Part shown: piece after piece, positions 1-10,111 of the stretch | How the letters are laid out: each line of letters begins with the position of its first letter | Position numbering within the stretch: position 1 is the stretch's first letter | Assembly (NCBI RefSeq): GCF_051521505.1 | Contig: NZ_CP150356.1 | Coordinates: 4,774,001-4,838,000, forward strand | DNA: 64,000 bases | Source of the DNA: Sorangium sp025924095 | GTDB lineage: Bacteria; Myxococcota_A; Polyangia; Polyangiales; Polyangiaceae | Direction of reading: 5' to 3' | Notes under the pieces: generated by a model | Database searches by the model: none | What the model saw: the letters and a program-made list of their open reading frames with translations, nothing else | Told to the model about the DNA's origin: nothing | Translations under genes and position numbers: made by a program

Positions 1-213
1 CGGTCGACCCATGGGCTTCAGCGCCTCACCACCGCGAGGGCGCCGTTCGCGAGGTGGAAGACGGCGGCGCCGCCGCCCGTCCCGGCGCCGCTGTGCCCCG
101 CGGCGCCGGTGCGCCCGAGGGCCGCGCTCGGGGCCACGGGCGTGACGAGGAGCAGGGCGCAGGAGAGGGCCCGCCGCGCGGCCCGAGCGAGATCGGGCCG
201 CGGGCCTCCGGGA
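1..213. other. Left edge, no supported gene
   Basis: No complete gene is visible. On the minus strand a short open stretch reaches a stop at 18-20 and reads as an Ala/Gly-rich tail without a start codon or recognisable domain. It may be the 3' end of something, but nothing supports a call. Confidence 0.4.
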
Positions 214-1773
214 TCAGCCGGTCACGTTCTCCCAGGCGACGGCGGTCGGCCCGAGGAGCGAGCGCCCGTTGGTCGCGATGACCTCCTTGTACCAGGAGAA
301 GGAGTCCTTCGGGATCCGGCGCTGGGTCTGGTAATCGACGTAGACGAGCCCGAAGCGCTCCTTGTAGCCCTCGGCCCACTCGAAGTTGTCGAGGAGCGAC
401 CAGGCCCAGTACCCGATGACGGGGACGCCCTCTTTCACCGCCCGTGCGAGGCCGAGCAGGTACCGGTGCATGAGGTCGATGCGCTGCGGGTCGTGCACCT
501 TGCCGTCGAGGAAGACCTGGTCCCTCGTCGAGGTGCCGTGCTCGGTGATCCCGATCGGCAGCTTGTATCGCTCCCAGAAGTACCTCGATCCCCAGTACAG
601 GGTGCTGGGCACCACCTGCAGCCAGTCGAGCGTCGCGCGCGGGTAGCCGGGCGGGGAGGCGACGCGCTCGGGCTTGCCGTCCTTGCCTTGCCGCCACGTG
701 CCCGCCGAGTACATGTTGAGCCCGAGGTAGTCGATGGGCCGCTTGATCTGGTCGAAGTCGCTGGCCGGGAAGTCGGGCATGTCGTCGCCGAAGAGCCTGA
801 GGCCGCTCTCCGGATACCGCCCCTCGAGCACCGGCGCGATCCACCAGGCGTTGTTCCACGGGTGCCGCTCGTAGACCGAGAAAATCGCCTCGCGCGCCGC
901 CTCGACGTCGCCCGGGTCCTCCGTCGCGGGGCGCTGCACCTGGGTCGCGAGCACGTAGCCGATCTTCGCGGCTTTGACCGCGGCCCGCAGGGCGTCCACC
1001 TGCTTGCCGTGGGCCCGCATCTGGTTGTGGGCGGCGGTCAGGTACTCCCGGTACGGGAGCTTGAGCCCGGGGGCGAAGTGCCCCTCGAGGAGCGCGTTGC
1101 CGATGAAGGCCTGCGGCTCGTTCTGCGTCACCCACCACGGCACGCGATCCCCGAGCCGCCTGGCGACGACCGTCGTGTAGTCGGCGAACCAGTCGGCGAC
1201 GTCGCGCTGGAGGAACCCGCCGCGGTCCTGGAGCGCCTGGGGGAAGTCCCAGTGGAACAGCGTGCACATCGGCGTGATGCCGAGGCGGAGGAGCTCGTCG
1301 ACGAGCCGGTCGTAGAAGTCGAGCCCCTTCGGGTTGACCTTGCCCGTGCCCTCCGGGAGGACCCGTGTCCATGAGACGCTGAAGCGGTAGCTCTTGGCGC
1401 CGAGCTCGGCGAGCAGCCCGAGGTCCTCCTTGTAGCGGTGGTAGTGGTCGCACGCGACGTTGCCTGTGTGCCCTTCGAAGACCTTGCCGGGGGTGTTCGA
1501 GAAGACGTCCCACACGGAGGGGCCGCGGCCGTCCTCGGTGGCGGCGCCTTCGATCTGGTAGGCCGCGGTGGCCGAGCCCCACAGGAAGCCCGCGGGGAAC
1601 GGCGCGGCCGTCGCGCCTGCCGGGTCCGCGCCGGCCGAGGGGGGCGGCGACGCGGGCGCGGAGGTGGACGAGGCTGCGGCGACGGGTGGCGCCGCCGCCG
1701 CAGCGGACGGGGCGGACGCGGCTCCAGAGGCGTTGTTCTGGGGGAGCGGCTCGGAAGGCGTGGAAGCAGACAT
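214..1773 (-). CDS. GH1 beta-glucosidase
   Basis: Glycoside hydrolase family 1 retaining beta-glucosidase, 519 residues, expected to release glucose from cellobiose or aryl-glucosides. The GH1 fold starts at FPAGFLWG (residues 59-66) after an Ala/Pro/Ser-rich N-terminal stretch of about 58 residues that lacks a hydrophobic core, so it is not a clear signal peptide. The acid/base is Glu219 in TQNEP and the nucleophile is Glu411 in ITEHG; family consensus forms are TxNEP and xTENG, so the His after the nucleophile Glu is a mild deviation. The WSLLDNFEW-type block that closes the active site is present near the C-terminus. The length fits the family once the linker is discounted. It is transcribed away from the quinone oxidoreductase and has no visible operon partner. 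Substrate range cannot be read from sequence. Confidence 0.93.
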   Translation of the reverse strand: MSASTPSEPLPQNNASGAASAPSAAAAAPPVAAASSTSAPASPPPSAGADPAGATAAPFPAGFLWGSATAAYQIEGAATEDGRGPSVWDVFSNTPGKVFEGHTGNVACDHYHRYKEDLGLLAELGAKSYRFSVSWTRVLPEGTGKVNPKGLDFYDRLVDELLRLGITPMCTLFHWDFPQALQDRGGFLQRDVADWFADYTTVVARRLGDRVPWWVTQNEPQAFIGNALLEGHFAPGLKLPYREYLTAAHNQMRAHGKQVDALRAAVKAAKIGYVLATQVQRPATEDPGDVEAAREAIFSVYERHPWNNAWWIAPVLEGRYPESGLRLFGDDMPDFPASDFDQIKRPIDYLGLNMYSAGTWRQGKDGKPERVASPPGYPRATLDWLQVVPSTLYWGSRYFWERYKLPIGITEHGTSTRDQVFLDGKVHDPQRIDLMHRYLLGLARAVKEGVPVIGYWAWSLLDNFEWAEGYKERFGLVYVDYQTQRRIPKDSFSWYKEVIATNGRSLLGPTAVAWENVTG

Positions 1774-1859
1774 GGGGACGCATCATCCACAGCGCCCGGT
1801 GGGCAGCAATGGGGTCGTGCCTGCGCCGGTTGCTTGACGGCCCGCTCCGGGTCGACAAC
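1774..1859. promoter_or_regulatory. Divergent intergenic region, GH1 / quinone oxidoreductase
   Basis: This 86-bp gap separates two divergently transcribed genes and must hold the promoter or 5' leader of at least one of them. No convincing sigma-70 -35/-10 pair or operator dyad was seen, so the call rests on gene layout only. Confidence 0.4.
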
Positions 1860-2837
1860 ATGGGCGACATGCTCGCGATCCGTCCCATGGCCGCCGGCGG
1901 CCCCGAGGTGATGCAGCTCGAGGAGCACCCGACTCCCGCGCCCGGCCCGGGTGAGGCCGTGGTCCGCGTCGAGGCAGCGGGGGTGAACTTCATCGACATC
2001 TACCAGCGGAGCGGCCAGTACAAGCTCGATCCGCCGATCCCGCTCGGGCTCGAGGGCGCGGGGCGCGTCGAGGCGGTGGGGCCCTCCGTCACCGAGGTGA
2101 GGGAAGGGGATGAGGTCGCGTGGACCGGCGGCCCCGGCTCGTACGCCACGCACGTCCGCATCCCGGTCGCGAGGCTCGTCCCCGTGCCCGCAGGCGTCGG
2201 CGCGAGGCGCGCGGCGGCCGCGATGCTCCAGGGCATCACCGCGCAGTACCTCGCGCGCTCCACGTTCCCGCTCGGGCCCGGCCACACGTGCCTGGTCCAC
2301 GCGGCCGCGGGCGGGGTCGGCCTGCTCCTCTGCCAGATGGCGAAGCGGCTCGGCGCGCGCGTGATCGGCACCGTCTCGACCGAGGAGAAGGCGCGGCTCG
2401 CGCGCGGCGCCGGCGCCGACGAGGTGATCCTGTACACGCAGGCCGATTTCGAGGCCGAGGCGCGCCGGCTCACGGGCGGCGCCGGCGTCGACGTTGTCTA
2501 CGACGGGGTCGGGCACGACACGTTCGCGAAGAGCCTGGGCGCGCTCCGCCCGCGCGGCATGATGGTGCTCTTCGGCCAGTCGAGCGGGCCGGTGTCCTCG
2601 TTCGACCCGCAGATCCTGAACCAGAAGGGGTCGCTGTACCTCACGCGACCGAGCCTCGCGCACTACACCGCGACGCGCGAGGAGCTGCTCCAGCGCGCCG
2701 CCGACGTGCTCGGCGCGATCGCGCGCGGCGAGCTCACGATCTCCGTCGGCGCCACGTACCCGCTCGCCGAGGCGGCCGAGGCGCACCGCGCGCTCGCCGG
2801 GCGGGCGACGACGGGGAAGGTGCTGCTCCTTCCGTAG
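1860..2837 (+). CDS. NADPH:quinone oxidoreductase (zeta-crystallin-type MDR)
   Basis: Medium-chain dehydrogenase/reductase of the quinone oxidoreductase group, 325 residues, predicted to reduce quinones with NADPH in the cytoplasm. The N-terminal GroES-like domain carries VNFIDIYQRSG; the Rossmann domain has the NADPH-binding AAAGGVG motif near residue 150. The zinc ligands of alcohol dehydrogenases are absent, as expected for this group. The reading frame stays open upstream to 1686, but homology begins at the methionines at 1860 and 1869. I chose 1860; the ATG at 1869 gives MLAIRPM and is equally possible. The next gene starts about 270 bp downstream, so it is probably monocistronic. Confidence 0.9.
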   Translation: MGDMLAIRPMAAGGPEVMQLEEHPTPAPGPGEAVVRVEAAGVNFIDIYQRSGQYKLDPPIPLGLEGAGRVEAVGPSVTEVREGDEVAWTGGPGSYATHVRIPVARLVPVPAGVGARRAAAAMLQGITAQYLARSTFPLGPGHTCLVHAAAGGVGLLLCQMAKRLGARVIGTVSTEEKARLARGAGADEVILYTQADFEAEARRLTGGAGVDVVYDGVGHDTFAKSLGALRPRGMMVLFGQSSGPVSSFDPQILNQKGSLYLTRPSLAHYTATREELLQRAADVLGAIARGELTISVGATYPLAEAAEAHRALAGRATTGKVLLLP

Positions 2838-2915
2838 CGCGCAGGCAGGGGACGAGCTGCCAGGGCGCCGGGAGGAGTAAGGAGATCTGGCCGCCACGAG
2901 GCCAGAAGAAGATTC

Positions 2916-2943
2916 AAACGCCAAGGCGCCAGGGCGCAAGAAG
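2916..2943. repeat. Interspersed CGCCAAGGCGCCAGGGCGC-type repeat
   Basis: The gap between the oxidoreductase and the glutaredoxin-like gene holds a short degenerate repeat of the AACGCCAAGGCGCC type followed by AGGGCGCAAGAAGA. Repeats of this look are scattered in intergenic DNA of several large bacterial genomes (from memory, not checked). It belongs to the same class as the elements near 26.5 kb. No gene is seen in 2838-3108. Confidence 0.4.
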
Positions 2944-3108
2944 ACGATAGGCGATTTGGCGTGGCATGGGCACGAGGGTCCGCGGCGAGATCGCGTGGGA
3001 ATGCGGCGCGCTCGAGCTGGACCGCGAAGCGCGGTAGCGCCGTCCGGCTCCGATGTTGACCGCGCGTCCTCCGCGCCAGTACGCTGCCGCCGCAGAGGTG
3101 CACATCTC

Positions 3109-3474
3109 ATGATTGAACGTCCCACGCTTGTGCCCGAGAAGGTCTCCGAGGCGGTGAAGTCGCAGCTCGCCAGCTTCCATCGCGCCGTCGTCGACGAGGT
3201 CGCGGCCGCGGTGAGCCGCGACCGGGTGGTCGTCGTCGGGATGGCCCAGAATCCCATCGTGAAGAAGGCGCGGCAGCTGCTCGATGGAGAGGGCGTGAAA
3301 TATACGTACCTGGAGTACGGGAGTTACCTCTCCAAGTGGAAGGAGCGGCTCGCTCTCAAGCTCTGGGCCGGCTTCCCGACGTTCCCGATGGTGTTCGTCG
3401 ACGGGGTCCTCGAAGGTGGCCACAGCGACCTCGTGAAGCTCCGCGACCAGGGCAAGCTCAAGGCGCAGTCGTGA
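3109..3474 (+). CDS. Glutaredoxin-fold protein lacking cysteines
   Basis: A 121-residue protein that aligns by eye with monothiol and dithiol glutaredoxins: a VVVVG beta-strand (40-44), the active-site loop, an ARQLL helix, the cis-proline loop TFP (91-93), VFVDGVLEGG with the Gly-Gly pair (103-104), and a final short helix. Where a Grx has CPYC or CGFS this protein has Ala46-Gln-Asn-Pro49, and there is no cysteine anywhere in the chain, so it cannot do thiol-disulfide exchange or ligate a [2Fe-2S] cluster through its own thiol. The start at 3109 is preceded by AGAGGTG at 3094-3100. It may be a glutathione-binding or protein-binding derivative. A BolA gene, the usual Grx partner, lies 7 kb downstream but is not linked. 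Confidence 0.75.
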   Translation: MIERPTLVPEKVSEAVKSQLASFHRAVVDEVAAAVSRDRVVVVGMAQNPIVKKARQLLDGEGVKYTYLEYGSYLSKWKERLALKLWAGFPTFPMVFVDGVLEGGHSDLVKLRDQGKLKAQS

Positions 3475-3737
3475 CGATGCGCGGCTGAACGTCGGGCACA
3501 GAACGCGCGCGCGGCGGCGGGCCAGCGCGCAGGCCGCCTCGACCGCGGCGCGACGCGCGAAACGCCGCGCCGGCCGGCGATTCCGTGATATGCGGGAAGG
3601 CGCGGCGCGCCCTCGCGGCCGTCGCCGCGCTGAAGGACGGCAGCTCGGAGGCACCTCGTGACATCGCTCGGGATCCACGGAAGACGGCGGGATGACGAGG
3701 GGAGCGGCGCGGCTCGACGGCCGGGAGGCGGCGCGCC

Positions 3738-4658
3738 GTGAGCACCTACGCCATCAAGCGGCTGCTCTCCATCATTCCCACGCTCTTCCTCGTCGCCACC
3801 CTTGTGTTCATCCTGGTGCGCATCGTGCCGGGCGGCCCGTTCGACCAGGAGCGGGCCGTGCCCGTCGAGGTCCAGCGGCAGCTCGACGCCAAGTACCACC
3901 TGAACGATCCGGTGCTGAAGCAGTATGGCGACTGGCTCCTTGCGCTCGTCACGAAAGGCGACCTGGGCCCGACGTTCAAGTACCCGAACCGCACCGTCAA
4001 CGAGATCATCGCCCTCAGCCTGCCCGTGTCGATGCAGCTCGGGTTCTGGGCGATGCTCTTCGCCCTCGCGATGGGCATCCCCCTCGGAATCATCGGGGCG
4101 ATCCGCCAGAACACCTGGAAGGACACGGCGGCCATGGCGGTCGCCATGGTCGGCCTCAGCGTGCCGCGGTACGTGCTCGCGCCGCTGCTCATGCTCGTCT
4201 TCTCGCTCAAGCTCTACTGGTTCCCGGTCGCCCGCTGGGAGACGTGGCGGCACATGGTGCTCCCGATCATCTGCTCCGGGCTCCCGGTGGCCGCCTACAT
4301 CGCCCGGCTGACGCGCGGCGGGATGCTCGAGGTGATCCGCTCCGACTTCATCCGCACCGCGCGCGCCAAGGGGCTCTCCGAGCGCAAGGTCGTCCTGAAG
4401 CACGCGCTCCGGGGCGGGCTGCTCCCGGTCGTGAGCTTCCTCGGCCCCGGCTTCAGCGGCCTGCTCGTCGGCTCCCTCGTCGTCGAGAAGATCTTCAACA
4501 TCCCCGGCATGGGCCGCTACTTCGTCGAGGCGGCCACGAACCGCGACTACAACCTCGTGATGGGGGTCATGCTCGTCTACGGCTTCCTGCTCATGCTCTT
4601 CAACGCGATCGTCGACGTGGCGTACGCCTTCATCGACCCGCGGGTGGAGCTGCGCTGA
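3738..4658 (+). CDS. oppB: Peptide ABC transporter permease, OppB/DppB type
   Basis: Inner-membrane permease, 306 residues, with about six membrane segments; the first follows MSTYAIKRLLSIIPTLFLV, a typical OppB/DppB start. The EAA cytoplasmic loop that docks on the ATPase is visible as SDFIRTARAKGLSERKV at about 200-216. The start is GTG at 3738 with GGGAGGCG just upstream. It is the first gene of a four-gene operon with oppC 2 bp downstream. No gene for a periplasmic binding protein lies in front of it, so the substrate (oligopeptide, dipeptide, or nickel or sugar in some relatives) is not defined. Confidence 0.92.
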   Translation: MSTYAIKRLLSIIPTLFLVATLVFILVRIVPGGPFDQERAVPVEVQRQLDAKYHLNDPVLKQYGDWLLALVTKGDLGPTFKYPNRTVNEIIALSLPVSMQLGFWAMLFALAMGIPLGIIGAIRQNTWKDTAAMAVAMVGLSVPRYVLAPLLMLVFSLKLYWFPVARWETWRHMVLPIICSGLPVAAYIARLTRGGMLEVIRSDFIRTARAKGLSERKVVLKHALRGGLLPVVSFLGPGFSGLLVGSLVVEKIFNIPGMGRYFVEAATNRDYNLVMGVMLVYGFLLMLFNAIVDVAYAFIDPRVELR

Positions 4659-4660
4659 CC

Positions 4661-5719
4661 ATGCCCGCCGCCCCCTCGCCGCACGCCGCAGCGCCCGCCG
4701 GCGCCTCGCCCGCCGACCTGCCCGCCGTCCCCGGCGGCGCGGCGCCGCGCCCGGCCGCCCCGCTGCGGCTCGACGCGCTCGAGCAGGGGTCGAGCCTCGG
4801 GCGCGACGCGTGGCGGAGGCTCCGCAAGAACCGCGCGGCGGTCGCCTGCGGCGTCGTGCTCGTCGCGATGATCCTCGCCTGCATCCTCGTCCCCGAGCTG
4901 TCGAGCTACCAGTACGACAAGGCCGACCTCAAGCTCGGCGCGCAGCCGCCGTCGCTCGCGCACTGGATGGGCACCGACTACTTCGGCCGCGATCTCATGG
5001 CCCGCGTGTTCTTCGGCGGGCGCATCTCGTTCGCCGTCGGCATCGTCGCGACGCTCGTCAGCTTCGTCATCGGCGTGAGCTGGGGCGGCGTCGCCGGCTA
5101 CTTCGGCGGCAAGGTCGACGCGATCATGATGCGCATCGTGGACGTGCTCTACACGTTCCCGTTCCTCATCCTCGTCATCCTGCTCATGGTCTTCTTCGCG
5201 AACGACCAGACGGCCCTCTACCGCGCCTGGAAGGTCGCGCTCGGCCTGTTCGTCCAGGATCCCTCGGATCCCAGCTACTTCCCCATCTTCCAGATCGTCG
5301 TCGTCTTCGCGGCCCTCGGCGGCATCTCCTGGCTCACGATGGCCCGCATCGTCCGCGGCCAGGTGATCGCGCTGCGCAGCCAGCCGTTCATCGAGTCGGC
5401 GCGCTCGATCGGCGTCGGCCACGCCGCGCTGATCTTCCGGCACCTCGTGCCGAACGCGCTCGGCCCGATCATCGTCTACACGACGCTCACCATCCCCGAG
5501 GTGATGATGACCGAGGCGTTCCTGAGCTTCCTCGGCCTCGGCACGCAGGAGCCGCTGTCGAGCTGGGGCCTGCTCGCGTCCACGGGCGCCGACGCGATGG
5601 ACCTCTTCCCCTGGCAGCTCATCTTCCCGGCGCTGATGCTCGCGCTCACGCTGATCTGCTTCAACTTCCTCGGCGACGGGCTCCGCGACGCCCTCGATCC
5701 ACGCATCCGAAAGGACTGA
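4661..5719 (+). CDS. oppC: Peptide ABC transporter permease, OppC/DppC type
   Basis: Second permease of the operon, 352 residues. A Pro/Ala-rich cytoplasmic N-terminus of about 50 residues precedes the OppC_N-type segment (RRLRKNRAAVACGVVLV) and the HWMGTDYFGRDLMARV motif typical of OppC/DppC. The EAA loop reads SQPFIESARSIGVGHAA. Five to six further membrane segments follow and the end DALDPRIRKD is classic for the family. An insertion of about 30 residues between membrane segments (FVQDPSDPSYFPIF) is longer than in E. coli OppC. It starts 2 bp after oppB, so translational coupling is likely. Confidence 0.92.
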   Translation: MPAAPSPHAAAPAGASPADLPAVPGGAAPRPAAPLRLDALEQGSSLGRDAWRRLRKNRAAVACGVVLVAMILACILVPELSSYQYDKADLKLGAQPPSLAHWMGTDYFGRDLMARVFFGGRISFAVGIVATLVSFVIGVSWGGVAGYFGGKVDAIMMRIVDVLYTFPFLILVILLMVFFANDQTALYRAWKVALGLFVQDPSDPSYFPIFQIVVVFAALGGISWLTMARIVRGQVIALRSQPFIESARSIGVGHAALIFRHLVPNALGPIIVYTTLTIPEVMMTEAFLSFLGLGTQEPLSSWGLLASTGADAMDLFPWQLIFPALMLALTLICFNFLGDGLRDALDPRIRKD

Positions 5720-5756
5720 AGGGACGCCGCTCCCACGGCGCGCGCCCGCACGGACC

Positions 5757-6766
5757 ATGCTGCTCGAGGTCAAGAACCTGAAGACCCACTTCTTCACCGA
5801 GGAAGGGGTGGTGCGCGCGGTCGACGACATCTCCTTCAGCCTCGATCGCGGCGAGGTCCTCGGGATCGTCGGCGAGTCCGGCTCGGGCAAGAGCGTGACG
5901 AGCCTCTCGTTGCTCCGGCTCATCCCCGACCCGCCGGGCAGGATCGTCGGCGGCCAGATCCTGCTCGAGTCCGAGGGGGGCCTCGTCGAGGACCTCGCGG
6001 AGGCGAGCGAGGCGCGGATGGAGCGCATCCGCGGCGACCGCATCGCGATGATCTTCCAGGACTCGATGACGTCGCTGAACCCCTATCTCCGGGTGAGCGA
6101 GCAGCTCATCGAGGTGCTGGAGCTGCACCGCGGTATGCGGCGCGCCGAGGCCCGCCGGCGCAGCGTCGAGATGCTGCAGGCGGTGGGCATCCCCGCGGCG
6201 GCGTCGCGGATCGACGACTACCCGCACCAGCTGTCGGGCGGGATGCGGCAGCGCGTGATGATCGCGATGGCGCTGCTCTGCGACCCGGACCTGCTCATCG
6301 CCGACGAGCCGACGACGGCGCTCGACGTCACGATCCAGGCGCAGATCCTGGACCTCATCCAGGAGCGGAAGGAGGCGCTCGGCGCGGCGGTCCTGCTCAT
6401 CACGCACGACCTCGGCGTCGTCGCGAAGATGGCCGATCGCGTCGCGGTCATGTACGCCGGGCGCATCGTCGAGGAGGGCCCGGTCGGCGCCATCTTCCAC
6501 GCCCCGCGGCACCCGTACACGATCGGCCTGTCGCGGTCGATCCCGCGGCTCGACGGCGCGCGCGGCGACGACCTCGTCCCCATCCCGGGGATGCCGCCGT
6601 CGCTCGCGCGGCTGCCGCCGGGCTGCCCGTTCCACCCGCGCTGCGCGCACGCGGTCTCCGTGTGCCAGGAGGAGGCGCCGCCGCCGCGGGTCGTCTCGGG
6701 CGAGGGGGACAGGAGGGCGCTGCACGTCGTGCGGTGCCACGTCGAGGACGTCGCCGGACGAGCGCC

Positions 6767-6770
<4 letters not shown>
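5757..6770 (+). CDS. oppD: Peptide ABC transporter ATPase, OppD/DppD type
   Basis: Cytoplasmic ATPase of 337 residues. Walker A is GESGSGKS (about 41-48), the Q-loop lies in MIFQDSMTSLNP, the signature is LSGGMRQR, Walker B is LLIADEPTTALD and the switch His is in ITHDLG. The C-terminal oligopeptide/dipeptide extension has the Cys pattern GCPFHPRCAHAVSVC, which in OppD/DppD relatives binds an iron-sulfur cluster. It follows oppC by 37 bp and overlaps oppF by 4 bp (ATGA). Confidence 0.93.
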
Positions 6771-7783
<1,013 letters not shown>

Positions 7784-7859
7784 GGGTGATCCAGCCGCGC
7801 GCAGTTCCCGACAGCAGTTCCCGACATCGGTTGAGCTCGCTCTCCAGACATGACGGGGA

Positions 7860-9404
7860 ATGTCCGATGACAGGATTTTCCTGACCTCTGCTTGGGCCGG
7901 GGAGGTTAGGATTCTGGGACCGATGCCGCGAATTTCTGACGCCACGCTTCGCGCCCAGATCCCGACGGCCCTTCTCATCGGCGGCGATCAGGCGCTGCTG
8001 GAGCGCTGCCAGGCGGCGGCGATGGACGTGGGGATCGTTGTCAAGGCGTGTCCTGTCTCGATGGCTGCGGCGCTGGCGGAGGAGCGCCGGCCGGTGGTCA
8101 TCGTGGTCACGTCGTCGACCTACGCGCTGGCTCCCGAGGCGTTCGAGGAGATCGCGCGCGAGGTGGTGAGCACGCTCGTGCGGGTCGACGAGGCGCTGAA
8201 GGACGACGAGCTCGGGGCGATGCTCGGCACGGCGGCGCGCGAGAGCCGCAAGCAGCGCTCGTGGCAGCTCACGCCGGGGCGCTACTCGCTGACGCCTGGG
8301 GACGATGGGTCCTCGGCGCCGCGCTCGGAGCGCTGGACGCTCGGGGTGATGACGGCGGATGCGTCGTCGCGGCGCGACGCCGAGTCGACGCCGCTGCCGC
8401 GCTCCGGGCCGCGGAGCGCGGGCGCGCACGAGCTTGCGTCCCGCGAGCGCGTGGCGGCTGCCGTGGCCGCGCACCGACCGGAGCGCTCGGGTGCCGGGGC
8501 GTCCGGGGAGGCGGCGTACCGGCCGCTCGATCCGGCTGCGCCGCGCTCGGAGCGTCTGGGCGTCATGACGCTGGCGCCGTCCTCTTCGCGCGGGCGCCGT
8601 GAGGTGCCCTCGTCGCCGCCGGCGCCGGCCGGCGTGGTGGTTGCGCGCCTGGAGGGGTCGGTGCCCCCCGCGGCCAGAGGGGGCACGTACGCGCGGCGGG
8701 AGACGCCGCTGCCGGGCTCGCAGCCGGCGGGTGGGTACGCGCGGCGGGAGACGCCGCTGCCGGGTTCGCAGCCGGCGGGTGGGTACGCGCGGCGGGAGGC
8801 GCCGCTGCCGGGAGGGTACCCGCGGCGGGACACGCCGGTGGCGGGCTCGCAGGAGGCCGCGATGTATTCGCGGGGGGCGACGCAGCCGGCCGCCGCGTAT
8901 GCGCGGCGGGACACGCCGGCGCCGCTGTCGCAGCCGGCTGCGGTGTACCCGCGGCGAGAGGTACAGCCGGCCGCGGCGTACGCGCGGCGAGACACGCCGG
9001 CGCCGCTGTCGCAGCCGGCGGCGCCGAGCTCGCGGCAGCCTGCCGGGGCGCCCCCCCGGCGGGACACGCCGGTGGCGGGCTCGCAAGCGGCAGCGCCGAG
9101 CTCGCGGCGGGAGACGCAGCCTGCGGGGGCGCCTCCTCGGCGGGAGATGCCGGCGCCGGCGTCGCAGCGGGGGGCGGGGCACCCGCGGCCGGAGACTCTG
9201 GGATCGCAGCCGGGAGCGGCATCGCCTCAGCGAGAGACGCTCGCGCCGGGCGCGCAGGAAGGTGAGTCCTGCGGCGGTCACCCCACGCCGCCGCCGAGCT
9301 CACACCGGGCGCCGCCGTCCTCCCGCAGAGCTCAGTTCCACGTCGACATCGCTCTGCTGTTCGATGAGCGAGGCCTGCCGCGCGCCGATCCGCAGGCGAA
9401 GTGA
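7860..9404 (+). CDS. Unknown protein with Pro/Arg/Thr repeat tail
   Basis: Not recognised. Residues about 25-130 form a compact alpha/beta-like region (IPTALLIGGDQALLERC, VVIVVTSSTYAL) that could be a receiver-like fold, but no phospho-acceptor Asp signature is obvious. From about residue 135 the chain is low complexity; residues 275-400 hold degenerate repeats of the 16-residue unit YARRETPLPGSQPAGG, rich in Pro, Arg, Thr and Gln. There is no signal peptide or membrane segment. The C-terminus FHVDIALLFDERGLPRA looks ordered again. The start is ambiguous: ATG 7860 sits right after GACGGGGA with almost no spacing, while ATG 7923 (MPRISDATLRAQ) lies after GGGGAGG with a long spacer. The charged repeat tail suggests a scaffold or a phospho-regulated linker (inference). 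Confidence 0.65.
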   Translation: MSDDRIFLTSAWAGEVRILGPMPRISDATLRAQIPTALLIGGDQALLERCQAAAMDVGIVVKACPVSMAAALAEERRPVVIVVTSSTYALAPEAFEEIAREVVSTLVRVDEALKDDELGAMLGTAARESRKQRSWQLTPGRYSLTPGDDGSSAPRSERWTLGVMTADASSRRDAESTPLPRSGPRSAGAHELASRERVAAAVAAHRPERSGAGASGEAAYRPLDPAAPRSERLGVMTLAPSSSRGRREVPSSPPAPAGVVVARLEGSVPPAARGGTYARRETPLPGSQPAGGYARRETPLPGSQPAGGYARREAPLPGGYPRRDTPVAGSQEAAMYSRGATQPAAAYARRDTPAPLSQPAAVYPRREVQPAAAYARRDTPAPLSQPAAPSSRQPAGAPPRRDTPVAGSQAAAPSSRRETQPAGAPPRREMPAPASQRGAGHPRPETLGSQPGAASPQRETLAPGAQEGESCGGHPTPPPSSHRAPPSSRRAQFHVDIALLFDERGLPRADPQAK

Positions 9405-9424
9405 CAGGTCTCCGAGCGTTCGCT

Positions 9425-10111
9425 TCAGCCGCCGCCTGAGCCACCTGCGCCAGCCGAGCCACCTGTGCCGTCGGCGCCGCCTTCGCCGCCGGAGCCGTCT
9501 TGGCCACCCGAGCCGCCGGAACCACCTTCGCCGCCGGAGCCGTTTTCGCCGCCGGAGCCGCCTTCGCCGCCCGAGCCGCCGGAACCACCTTCGCCGCCCG
9601 AGCCGCCCTCGCCGCTGCCGTCTTCACACGACTCCGCGATGGTCAGCGACAGGCTCCGGGTGAGCGGCTCCTGCTTGCCCTCGCCGCCGAGGAGCGGTTC
9701 GCCCGTGTCGCTCACGGCGGTGAGGGTGATCGCGAGCTCGCCGTAGCGTTCCTCGGGATCGAGCTTGTCGAGACGCACGTCGATCACACGGCCGGCCGCG
9801 GCGTTGTTCTCCTCGCCGTTGACGCTGAGCTCCAGGTGCCCGCACTGCCGGTACGTCAAGCAAGTGCCGGGAGGGCGGAGGAGGAGCTCCGAGACCGTGA
9901 CGCGGATCGGAATCGTCGGCCCGTCGTCGGAAGAGGCGGTCGAGCGCTCCCCGATCGCGACGCATGCGCCGTCCTTCGGGCTCACGATCTCGATCTGGGG
10001 CGTTCCGGTCGGGCCGGGGGCGCTCGGCGTCCCGTCGTCGCCGCAGCCGGAAGCGCCGGAGAGCCCGGCGACGAGGACGAGCGCGAGCCGCGCAACGATC
10101 GGGGATGCCAT
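9425..10111 (-). CDS. Lipoprotein with Gly/Ser/Glu-rich C-terminal repeats
   Basis: Predicted lipoprotein of 228 residues. From the ATG at 10111 the N-terminus reads MASPIVARLALVLVAGLSG followed by the lipobox GASGC, with GDDG after the Cys. The middle, about residues 30-150, is a beta-rich domain (IEIVSPKDGACVAIG, LELSVNGEENN, GELAITLTAVSDTG) of unknown family. The final 65 residues are GGSGGEGG-type repeats, the linker style common in myxobacterial surface proteins, here at the C-terminus rather than next to the lipid anchor. The frame is open further upstream to 10147, but the lipoprotein signal fixes the start. It converges on the preceding repeat-tail gene. Confidence 0.75.
   Translation of the reverse strand: MASPIVARLALVLVAGLSGASGCGDDGTPSAPGPTGTPQIEIVSPKDGACVAIGERSTASSDDGPTIPIRVTVSELLLRPPGTCLTYRQCGHLELSVNGEENNAAAGRVIDVRLDKLDPEERYGELAITLTAVSDTGEPLLGGEGKQEPLTRSLSLTIAESCEDGSGEGGSGGEGGSGGSGGEGGSGGENGSGGEGGSGGSGGQDGSGGEGGADGTGGSAGAGGSGGG

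Noticed and set aside
26..1999. 657-codon minus-strand frame covering the GH1 gene in another frame
   Set aside because: The GH1 frame has the catalytic residues; this one is a low-information Arg/Pro frame.
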